Positions 56,110-64,000 of a stretch of 64,000 bases of DNA are shown here, piece after piece. The notes beneath the pieces are model-generated. The model had not been told where the DNA came from and did no database searches. It was given only the letters and a program-made list of their open reading frames with translations. Position 1 is the stretch's first letter; each line of letters begins with the position of its first letter. The stretch comes from Sorex araneus (lineage: Eukaryota > Chordata > Mammalia > Eulipotyphla > Soricidae): the NCBI RefSeq assembly GCF_027595985.1, contig NC_073302.1:219052354-219116353 (forward strand), read 5' to 3'. A program made the position numbers and the translations under genes.

Positions 56110-56340
56110 GTAATTATGGAAAATGAATAGGGAGTGTCTTATGGTGTGTCAAGTCCAGGAATATGTTCACTCATATGTGAGCTTGGCCAGAGTGTGTGGA
56201 AAGTGGCCTGGAGCATGGCGGCGGTTGGGTTGTGGAGGTCGGCTGCAGGGCTGGGTCCCTTGTGGTGGGGAGGGGTCTTACCCGTCCCCTCTGGGGCACC
56301 CCGAATGAAAACAGTCTGGTGCGGAGTCTGGTGTTATGGT
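56110..56340. repeat. GC-rich unit, first copy
   Basis: TTCACTCATATGTGAGCTTG, GTGTGGAAAGTGGCCTGGAGC, GGCGGCGGTTGGG ... CACCCCGAATGAAAACAG. The same sequence recurs at about 56710-56890. Possibly an L1 5'UTR monomer or an LTR; not identified. Confidence 0.6.
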
Positions 56341-56356
56341 TATGGGGCTTCATTTT

Positions 56357-56492
56357 TTTTTAATTCTTTTATTGATTCACCATGTGGAAAGTTACAAAGC
56401 TTTCAGGTTTAAGTCTCAGTTATACAATGTTCAAACTCCCATCCCTTCACCAGTGCACATATTCCACCACCAAGAATTACGATATACCTCCC
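56357..56492 (-). mobile_element. Short L1 3'-end insertion
   Basis: 136 bp of L1 3'UTR (GATTCACCATGTGGAAAGTTAC ... CCCATCCCTTCACCAGTGCAC ... CCACCACC on the plus strand) with T-run at left. Flanks TATGGGGCTTCATTTT (56341-56356) and TATGGGGCCTCATTTT (56493-56508). A severely 5'-truncated insertion into the GC-rich repeat. Confidence 0.9.
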
Positions 56493-56508
56493 TATGGGGC
56501 CTCATTTT

Positions 56509-56900
56509 ATGCTCCCTTCCAGGAGAAGCAGCCGTGAGTTCTGGAGGGTGGCCCATGAGGAGATTATCTGGAGCTGGCAGGAGATGGTTTATGGGTGTGA
56601 CTCCTGGATCACCAGAAACTGGGGGAAGCAGGCAGAGGATCTCTGCTCTTGGGTCCTATTGAGCCCAGAGCCTTGGTCACAAAGTTCCACATTATCTGGA
56701 TTCCGTGGGACTTCACTCACACGTGAAGCTCTGCCTGAGTATGTGGAAAGTGGCCTAGAGCGTGGCGGCGGTTGGGTAGTGGAGGTTAGCTGCCTGGGGC
56801 TGGTTCCTTGGGTGAGGGGGGAGGAGGGCTCTCTACCGCCCCCCTCTCAGGTGCCCTGAGTGAAAACAGCCTGGCAAGGAGTCCAGTGCACAACCTTCTA
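56509..56900. repeat. GC-rich unit, second copy
   Basis: The part from TTCACTCACACGTGAAGC (about 56710) through GTATGTGGAAAGTGGCCTAGAGC, GGCGGCGGTTGGG and GCCCTGAGTGAAAACAGCC repeats 56168-56315 in direct orientation, about 540 bp away (about 390 bp once the later L1 insert and its duplication are removed). Confidence 0.6.
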
Positions 56901-56979
56901 TCTCCAGAGAGATCTAAAAGTAGTCTGGATATTTAAAGAAAATTTTGTTTCATTAAAATAGAATATTTCCAGAGAGTAT

Positions 56980-57215
56980 CTATTAAGAAATACACATAGT
57001 CTCTCTTATATGTGGGAATTAAAGATATTCAGCAAAGTAGCAACAATGTTCCAAAGGTAAAATAAGGAGACAATTGATCCACACAACTGAGTTGGAGTGG
57101 AAGAGATTTAAAAGGAGTGGTATTGGGGAGAGTGGTTGATGGAATTATGGGTATGAAAAATCTTATTACTAGTACTGTAAACAACAACCTCTCAATCAAT
57201 AAAATTTAAAAAAAA
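56980..57215 (+). mobile_element. Retroelement 3' end, probably old L1
   Basis: TCTCTCTTATATGTGGGAATTAAAG ... GTATTGGGGAGAGTGG ... CCTCTCAATCAATAAAATTTAAAAAAAA ends in a polyadenylation signal and A run, as an L1 3' end would. Confidence 0.5.
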
Positions 57216-58496
57216 TTTTGGTAGGCCATGTCAACCTCTTTAAATTGTTTTCCTCTATTAAATTAACAACTACTACATATATACATAATAACTGAAGGAA
57301 TACAACAATATCTCAATGAAATAAAGAAATAATTGTGTCCTTTATTCACAGTGAAAATGCATTTGCTCTAAATTATTGAAAATTAGGCTTTACAAAACAT
57401 GAATACAGATTTGAGTGCTTTATTCCTTGTGACAAATGAATCACTACTGCCAGTTTCCTGTAAAGTGATATTTGAGATACCAATTACTTAGGATGAGTAT
57501 TTTCCTTCCAGAAAGATACAAAAATTTTTTAAAATTCTCTCCAGTTAATATATGACACAATGTTTTATTGGAATCTTCAATGCCTCATTACCAATTATGT
57601 TTATAAGTGTGATTGTTCTGCTTAGGAACTGGAGGTCTAACATATCTGAATGATTTTTCATACGGAAGGTGCTTGATAAATGCCTACATATTAATAAATA
57701 GTGTTTCTAAGTCATAAAAGTAGTCATTGCTAAGTCAACCTGGAGATCCTGATCCCAAGTTAAATTCTCGAATTCCAAAGACCACAAACCAGAAAGAATA
57801 TCTGATTGTTCAATTATAATTTTATTAACAACACAGCAAGGATTCTCTGGTTATAAGAAAATTCCACTGAATGACCAGACAAATGAAGTAGCAGATGCTG
57901 TTGGTGTCCTTACCATAATCCTTTGCACTCACCATAGCCTTAATCTCTAGGGTTTCCTCGTGGCAGTGGCTTCCAGGACTTCCTCTGCCCATGTTGATCT
58001 ATGCCACTCTTGCTTGGCACAGATCTGTGTATAATTTCTGAGGAATTCATGCTCCTGGGAACAGGAAATATGGAAGTAAGTTGGTTGAAGTTGGTATCCC
58101 AACAGCCTCATCCCTTAAATATAAACAACTTCTATCAGAATTATCCAGTTGACTGAGCCCCATGCTTAATTTGTGTCATTTCTGTAACTCATCATATTCT
58201 CACTCTCCTGCTGCTTCTTGAAAGGATCAATATTCAAATAAATTTATAGCACATACAACATTGTCTCAGGGTTACTTGCTTTATTTGTTTTATACTTTAT
58301 CTCAAATATCCACTTTTATTATTCCAACCTGCTGTTTTATTCTCAACTGAATTCTAAATCATTTATGTATAAATAGTTACTCATTTATTAAAAACAAAAT
58401 AACAATGACAGCAACAACAAAACCCCCAAAAAAGCTTAATGTCTATAAAAACTCATTGTACTTGGGTATTTATCACCTACATATATAAAGAACTCT
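57216..58496. other. Unassigned AT-rich sequence
   Basis: About 1.3 kb. 57780-58170 has LTR- or exon-like composition but no feature I can name. Confidence 0.45.
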
Positions 58497-58664
58497 GGGG
58501 CCAGAGTGATAGTACAGCAAGTAGGGCATTTGCCTTGAACATGGTCGACCTGGGTTCAATCCCTGGCATCCCATGTGGTCCCCCGAGCACTGCAGGAGTA
58601 ATTCCAGAGTCAGAGCCAGGCGTAACCCCTGAGTATTGCCAGGTATGGCCCCCAAACAAAATGA
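58497..58664 (+). mobile_element. SINE, type A
   Basis: GGGGCCAGAGTGATAGTACAGC head, GGGTTCAATCCC B box, CCCATGTGGTCCCCCGAGC body, GGCCCCCAAAC end with short A-rich tail. Confidence 0.92.
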
Positions 58665-58726
58665 ATATGTACAATAATTCTTATGGACATTAAAACACTT
58701 TCAGCATTTTGCTGTTGGTGTCATCT

Positions 58727-58771
58727 TGTATTGTGGAGATATCCCACATGTATTGTGGAGGATATCCCACA
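58727..58771. repeat. Tandem pair of 22/23-bp quasi-palindromes
   Basis: TGTATTGTGGAGATATCCCACA is followed at once by the same sequence with one extra G; each unit can fold on itself (TGTGG with CCACA). Confidence 0.85.
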
Positions 58772-60110
58772 TTGTGGGGAAATGCTGGAAGTGTAACCTC
58801 CTCCTCTGACTAAAGGAATACTGTCAAAATTATACCTATGTCATTAATGTTTTCACAGAGTATCTAAATTCAGAAGAAATTTCTATAATTCAGTTTCTAT
58901 CTGTACATATACATTTATTTACATGACAAATATGTCAGCTATAGAGGACTAGGATTATCATTCTTCTTTGTATGGGGAGTAAACAAACTGGTATATCTAG
59001 AATTTCAGCTACTTTGATTAGAAAGATGTGGAATCATGAATAGTTTTTCCATGTCTTCTCCATACTGTGCTGGTTCCACTAAACCTCAGCATTATCAGTG
59101 GACTAATAGTATCTGACTTTGGGAAAATTGCCATTCTGTTGTTATTCTTGCACCATCAGAGAAATTCTGTTCTTTCAAAAAAGAATACACGTTTAGAGGA
59201 AAGAAAATACCCCTAGGGCCACATTCATATTGCCGATGAAAATACAGTGTTTATTTAATTTATTTATAGTCAATAAAATAAAAATGTTAAATAAAAAATC
59301 TATCAAAATAGTTATTTTGTTGAAAACCCTAAAATCAAAAACCCTTGTGGAATGATTGAATCTTAATGGAGCAATGAAGTCTTTGGATTTCTTGGCTAAC
59401 GCTAACATCTGTTAAATTTATAGCTCATTGTTCTGTAAGTCACCACAATAATGGTCAACCAACATATGGGCTAAATGTTATTATCCAGAAAATAATCTCC
59501 TAAGAAAATGTATTTCTAACTGATTAGCAAAGCTGGTACATGTAATGAGGCAACTTTGTTTCTTAGCAACAGGAGAATAAAACAGATTAAAATGTTATGG
59601 GTTTGGGAATGACAGTGAATGGAGGAAATGAGTATAACTTGAAAAAATCAGCAGGAGAGAAGTTGGTAGGTATATGGAAAGGCTGCAGAAAACATTTAAA
59701 AGATTTTGAGCATAAGTTTCACGCATAAAAATAGTGTGATATTTATTTTAAAAAAAACTCATAGAACAAAATGCTTCTCTGTCTCTTACTATACCAGAAA
59801 CTATTACCCTCTAATATCCAATGCTGAAGAATGAGAGTTGATCTTCTGAAAAACTTTGTAAATCATGATACCTTAATAAAAATTGTAAAATAAGAAAAAA
59901 GGAATGAGAGTTAAAGGAATAAAATGTACTAACTAGCTTTTTTAAAATGCCATACTGGTTACTAATCATTAAAAATAATTTTATAGATAAATATAATTTG
60001 AACATATCAAGAGGGAATTTTTAGGTTTTAATTGTGATATGTCAAATGTTTATTATGTATTGTTCCAAAATTTATTTCAGTAATAGGTGGAATGGGGGTC
60101 TACTTTTAGT
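58772..60110. other. Unassigned AT-rich sequence
   Basis: About 1.3 kb with no gene or repeat I can support. Confidence 0.5.
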
Positions 60111-60365
60111 GTTTGTTTTTTGGGGGAGCCACACAGCTGGTGGTGCTCAAGGCTTACTTCCTGACTCTACACTCAAGGGTAGGACCCCGGGTAACTGTGC
60201 GCAGAACAAGCACCCTCCCACTATGCTATCTGTTTGGGGAGCAACACCCTGTCCAGCAGCGCTCAGGGGCTGCTTCTGGCAATAGTATGGAGAACACACA
60301 GTGCCAGACACGGAAACCAGGCTTCCCACGCACACAGCATGTACTCGAGCCCTTTGGGCGTTCTC
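60111..60365 (-). mobile_element. Two diverged type A SINE pieces
   Basis: GAGCCACACAGCTGGTGGTGCTCAAGG (60125) and GCAACACCCTGTCCAGCAGCGCTCAGGGG (60241) are two starts of the same minus-strand body, each followed by head remnants (CAGAACAAGCACCC and GTACTCGAGCCC). Confidence 0.65.
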
Positions 60366-61006
60366 CAGTTGGGGACATTTTATAACACAGCATAAATAGT
60401 TAACTCAGTTCAATGAACACTGCTGACTAATAATACTAACTTCCTGCATGCTTACTATGAACCAGTCTTGCTGGGAACCAGCCCCAGGTGCATGGGCCTA
60501 AAGCAGGAACACCATGAGGAGTAAAAAGAGACAGAAATACCAGAGTAATGCATGAGGTCAGGCGCTAAGGACTTCAGGACTGAGGGCCCAGATTCTCCAC
60601 CACTTGCCCTATTTGTTGTTGTCTTAACCAACAATCACTGGATGAACAAGGGCAAACATTTATAAACATTGACCCTATGAACCTGTGAAGGAGGAATTGG
60701 AGCAATGCAAAGCTAAGAACAAAACCAAGTCAGGCAGACAGAATCCAAAAATGTTGTACAGTCAGGAGCTCAAAAAGGTATTTTAATCTAGGCCAGTGTC
60801 TTAAAAATGAGGTTTAAAAAAAGATCAGAGGCTTGTCTTTTTTAAATATCAACCTAAAAGTCCATTAAGCTTAAAAGATGCCATAAGCAAATTGGCTTTC
60901 CTATTTAGCACTTGTAACTTTTAGCTGAGCGGGAAATTTTATTGTTCCTTTGCATAGGAATTCCTCCCCAAAGCATGACTTAGGAAAAGGCGTTTTATGT
61001 TAACAT
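60366..61006. other. Unassigned sequence
   Basis: No gene recognised; 60470-60780 could be a decayed LTR or exon, not decidable by eye. Confidence 0.45.
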
Positions 61007-61078
61007 GGCGGGGCTGGAGAGAGAACTCAACGGATTGTATGCAGATATACTGGGTATGGCCCAAAACCAAAACAAAGG
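61007..61078 (+). mobile_element. SINE, type A, with large internal deletion
   Basis: GGCGGGGCTGGAGAGAGAACTCAACGG joins almost directly to GGGTATGGCCCAAAACCAAAAC: head start and 3' end remain, the middle is missing. Confidence 0.75.
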
Positions 61079-61111
61079 CCAATAATAAGTAACATATTGA
61101 CAAAGTTTGTT

Positions 61112-61262
61112 TCTGTGTTTTGTGCCATACCCAGTGGAGCTCAAGGTTTACTCCTGGCTCTGCTCAGGGATAACTCCTGGCTGGGTGGGGGAATCATATG
61201 TAGGTGGTGCCAGGGATGAATCCAGGCAAGTGCCCTTCCTGTTGTACTGTTACTTTGGCTCT
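61112..61262 (-). mobile_element. Diverged SINE, type A
   Basis: TTTTGTGCCATACCCAGTGGAGCTCAAGG ... AACTCCTGGCTGGGTGGGGGAATCATATG ... CAGGCAAGTGCCC, minus strand. Confidence 0.8.
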
Positions 61263-61375
61263 TGACAAATTTGTTGGAAGTGGATAAATTCAGAAAAGCA
61301 GTGTGAAAGGCATCTAAAAGACTTCCTTTAATCCAGGGAGATGAGATATTTTGGTGTTCTTACCTGCACTCTACC

Positions 61376-61429
61376 CGCCCACACGGAAGAGCCTGGCAAG
61401 CTCCCCATGGCATATTCGATATGCCAAAT
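61376..61429 (+). mobile_element. Family 2 or type B fragment, left of a nested SINE
   Basis: CACACGGAAGAGCCTGGCAAGCTCCCC and CATATTCGATATGCCAAAT are family body sequence, cut by the SINE at 61430. Confidence 0.75.
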
Positions 61430-61696
61430 CACTGTATCACTGTCATCCCATTGCTCATCAATTTGCTCAGGCGGGCACCAGTAACATCTCCATTGTGAGA
61501 CTTGTTCATTGTAAGACTTGTTGTTACTGTTTTTGGCATATAGAATATGCCACAGGTAGCTTACCAGGCTCTACTATGTGGGTGAGATACTCTTGGTAGC
61601 TTGCTGGGCTCTTGGAAAGGGATGGAGGAATCGAACCCGGGTTGACCACATGCAAGGCAAATGCCCTACCCTCTGTGCTATCACTTGGAGAGCCTG
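61430..61696 (-). mobile_element. SINE, type B, nested in a related repeat
   Basis: Minus strand copy flanked by GATATGCCAAAT (61418-61429 and 61697-61708), a 12-bp duplication that lies within its host's own sequence. It contains an extra partial duplication (GACTTGTTCATTGTAAGACTTGTTG). Confidence 0.88.
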
Positions 61697-61737
61697 GATA
61701 TGCCAAATACAGTAACAATAACAGGTCTCATTCCCCT
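61697..61737 (+). mobile_element. Family 2 fragment, right of the nested SINE, cut by an ERV
   Basis: Continues the host (CAGTAACAATAACAGGTCTCATTCCCCTG) and stops exactly where the LTR begins. The GGTCTCATTCCCCTG block identifies family 2, not type B. Confidence 0.8.
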
Positions 61738-62921
61738 GTGTATAAAAATAAAAATAAAAAGAAAGGGCGCGCAGGCGGCGAGGCAGGTGAAGGAAGGAAG
61801 AAGGCCAAACTGGTTGCTCGATCGGTTTATTTCATGTTCATCTCCATTCTCCTCTGATTCTCCTCCTGCTTCTTTCTCCCCCATCCCACTTCATTCTCTC
61901 TCTCTCTGCCTCTCTCCTGGCTCTCGGTCTCTCTCTCGATCTGTGGATCTGGCCCCGTGGATCTGGCCCCGGTGGGTCTGGCGCCGTGGATCTGGCTCCC
62001 ATGGATCTGGCCCCGGTGGATCTGGATCTGGCCCCCAACCCACTCTTACAGCCTAGTTAAATCTCCACAGCATCAGGGGGTTGGGGCATACACATAGGTG
62101 TGGTCAGCAATAGATTAAGGTTCTTTTTCCTCAGGGGATGCTTCTCCTAGGACTTAATTCTCTTTCAGCAGGAGGATCCACCCAAGGGCAGAGTCCCATG
62201 AATGTGTTTCTCTTCTCCTCAGCCAGCAAACATATAAGAATTCATAATATTAATTATTTTGTATGGACACAATAAGAGATGCATTAAAGCTTATAGAATT
62301 GCTCTCCTGGGGCCATCTCAATCTCAGACTACAGTGCTCAGGCCAGATCAGTCTTTCCTATCCCTGGCAGGGTCCCAGTCTCATAATTACTATTGGCTCA
62401 TGACAGCATTTGTCTATGATCAAGCTCTTAACTTATAGTTAAGAATTAGGCACTTCGGCCAGGCCCATCTCGATGCCAGGGTAGCACATAACTCACCGCT
62501 TGCCCTGGATCCTTCCTGTCCCACGTCGGGGACCCTACTTTGGGGTGCTAGGAGCTGAGGGCAACTGAGGCTGAAGTGGAGAAAGCAGATGCCCAGGAGG
62601 GAATATCGAGGCCAATTAAGTCTTAAGTTATAAAAACATAATATTGTCTTCTTGTGTCTATACAAAAAAGACATAGCTTTAAAGTAAATTATTCAAAAGG
62701 CATAAAGAGGAGAGAAAGGCAATGTTATAATATTCAGTGTCCTAGGAAGTTCTGACCTTACCAATTAACAGAGTTTGATTAAGGGAAGAGCAGATAAACT
62801 GGTAGAATTGGTTACAGATAAACAAAAGAATGGGAGTGACTCGGGAGCACTTTGATGGGTGTGACTGATAAACCTAAGCTCCTAGTGGCAAGGGGAAAGG
62901 ACAAACCAATGATATCCAACA
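61738..62921 (-). mobile_element. 3' LTR of a class II (betaretrovirus-like) endogenous retrovirus
   Basis: Boundaries come from two sides: at left the family 2 repeat is interrupted at 61737, at right the polypurine tract ends. The minus-strand LTR runs from TGTTGGATATC to TATACACA, the TG...CA form. AATAAA lies at about 61826-61831, which places U5 at roughly 61738-61810. U3 holds a minisatellite. Large (about 1.18 kb). No long ORF. Confidence 0.8.
61939..62037. repeat. GGATCTGGCCCC minisatellite in the LTR
   Basis: About seven units of 14-17 bp, each built on GTGGATCTGGCCCCG, differing at a few positions. Located between the likely U3 promoter and the polyadenylation signal. Confidence 0.9.
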
Positions 62922-62922
62922 A

Positions 62923-62935
62923 CTCCCCCTTTTCT
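62923..62935 (-). promoter_or_regulatory. Retroviral polypurine tract
   Basis: Minus strand AGAAAAGGGGGAG stands directly before the LTR start. A purine tract at this place primes plus-strand DNA synthesis in retroviruses and fixes the LTR edge. Confidence 0.85.
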
Positions 62936-64000
62936 GTTTACAAAATTACAAAAATTTGAAATAGGAAGAGGAACAATTCCAAACACAATACAGTCTTATA
63001 AATTGTAGTAAAATTTCAGTCCGACCCTTGGCCAGAGCAGTGCTTGTAATAAAGCGTCCAATTGTCCTGCACTGTCCAAGGGTGAGGAAAGTCACCAATG
63101 ATGAGTCATTCAGTCCCATTCTGAAGAAATGAAGTGTCTGGATCAGAATTGAAGAGTCGTTTCCACAACAGCAGCAGTAGTGGTCACAGCAATGAGTCCT
63201 AGAGGAGCAGCTATAGGAGTCTGATGAACTTCATGAAGTACTGGATCAGGCAGGGAGCACTGGAACAGGAGCATCACAACTTCTGTCAGGAGTCCTTCAG
63301 CAGGGGAATGCAGCCATTCTCTGGTCAGGTTCACTGGCAGTCATATCTGTGTAACCTAGCTTGTGTTTGGAAAAAATACTTTTTTAAAGTTATTAGAGGC
63401 TTCAACCATTGGGGTTTGGTACATCTCCACGCCTGTGGATAAAGAGACAGAGGAAAGCTCCAATACAAATGGATATCCTAGAGAGAAATGAGAAGGTGTT
63501 CCTGTTAAAAGTCATTCCTTCCTCCTTTGGAAACTGAGGCACCTGTGAATTCCAAGGAAAGGGTAAAAGTAAAGAATTATTAATCCAAAATATGGGGTCC
63601 TGGCGTTTTCCATTCTACAACCTGTAAAAGAAGGATACAAGGAATGTTCTTAATGTGGCCTTGTGATATGATAGAGGAGCTAGAGGCCTTTGCTGCAGGC
63701 CCTCTGATGCAAGCTCCTCCTCTGGTTTCCTTGTGGCTTCCAGCTGAAATCAGCTTGGTGATGGCTTGTGGCTGGAATTTGGAGGGTTGTAAAACTGCAG
63801 AGTTCTGAAAGTTAAAGCAGGCAGATGAATTCGGCTCCTGATGGAATGCAAAACGGGACCCAAAGTTTCTTGGTGAGGTTGTCTGTTGAAAAAAAAAAAA
63901 ACATAGCCTTTTCCTCGAGTGAGGAGTCTCCCTGCTATCCAATTTGTCAATTTTAATCCACATAGGAGAATTAGTAGTTTCTTGAGCCTGTGCACCTTCC
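62936..64000 (-). mobile_element. Endogenous retrovirus interior, 3' (env) region, decayed
   Basis: Upstream of the polypurine tract on the minus strand. A hydrophobic Gly/Ala/Thr/Val-rich stretch in the frame 63143-63334 (contains GLIAVTTTAA) resembles the fusion-peptide region of betaretroviral transmembrane env. The rest is broken by stops, and no gag, pro or pol is in the window. Annotation as env is by this one motif plus position. Confidence 0.6.

Overview
The window is mammalian nuclear DNA, very probably from a shrew (Sorex, most likely Sorex araneus). The clues are a dense set of tRNA-headed SINEs of the soricid type in two tail versions, young LINE-1 copies, and an RTE-clade LINE of the kind I recall being reported as shared between the common shrew and parasitic nematodes. 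The species call is from memory of these families, not from a search. The DNA is AT-rich, gene-poor and repeat-dense, and I see no intact multi-exon gene.

The only recognisable cellular protein gene is a 5'-truncated but still open copy of GPR20 (about 10691-11188, plus strand) with a GC-rich 3'UTR-like stretch to about 12250. One small RNA fragment is clear: 33 nt of the 5' end of U2 snRNA at 41733-41765, inserted in an old LINE-1 and flanked by a 16-bp target-site duplication.

Layout. 1-1488: two solo LTR copies of one endogenous retrovirus family joined directly in tandem (minus). 1.8-2.5 kb: a GC/CpG-rich island of unknown origin. 3.6-10.6 kb: SINEs, microsatellites, old L1 pieces, and a ~556-bp non-tRNA repeat with an RTE-like tail. 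10.7-12.3 kb: GPR20 fragment. 13.5-21.2 kb: SINEs and simple repeats. 21.5-23.35 kb: a SINE hit by a twin-primed (5'-inverted) L1. 23.5-25.6 kb: RTE copy (minus). 25.6-29.4 kb: old L1 and SINEs. 29.6-31.2 kb: second RTE copy (plus). 33.4-35 kb: old L1 in opposed pieces. 37.9-43.8 kb: decayed near-full-length L1 (minus). 46.2-49.2 kb: young 5'-truncated L1 (minus) with an unbroken ORF2 reading frame and 17-bp duplications. 52.6-57.2 kb: old L1 parts, the second RTE-tailed non-tRNA repeat and a GC-rich direct duplication. 58-61.7 kb: SINEs, one nested in another repeat. 61738-64000: 3' LTR, polypurine tract and decayed 3' interior of a class II (betaretrovirus-like) endogenous retrovirus on the minus strand, running out of the window.

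How the parts work together. Two retrotransposition machineries are visible. L1 would mobilise the A-tailed SINEs (type A here). The RTE shares its last ~60 bases, including GACGTTACTGG and GAGCAAAT, with a second SINE type (type B) that has the same tRNA-like head but no poly(A). A longer non-tRNA family (here family 2) carries the same 3' region and looks like the source of the type B body. Both RTE copies share the same loss of the first catalytic aspartate of the reverse transcriptase FADD box (FAVD in both), so the lineage that spread here may have been mobilised in trans.
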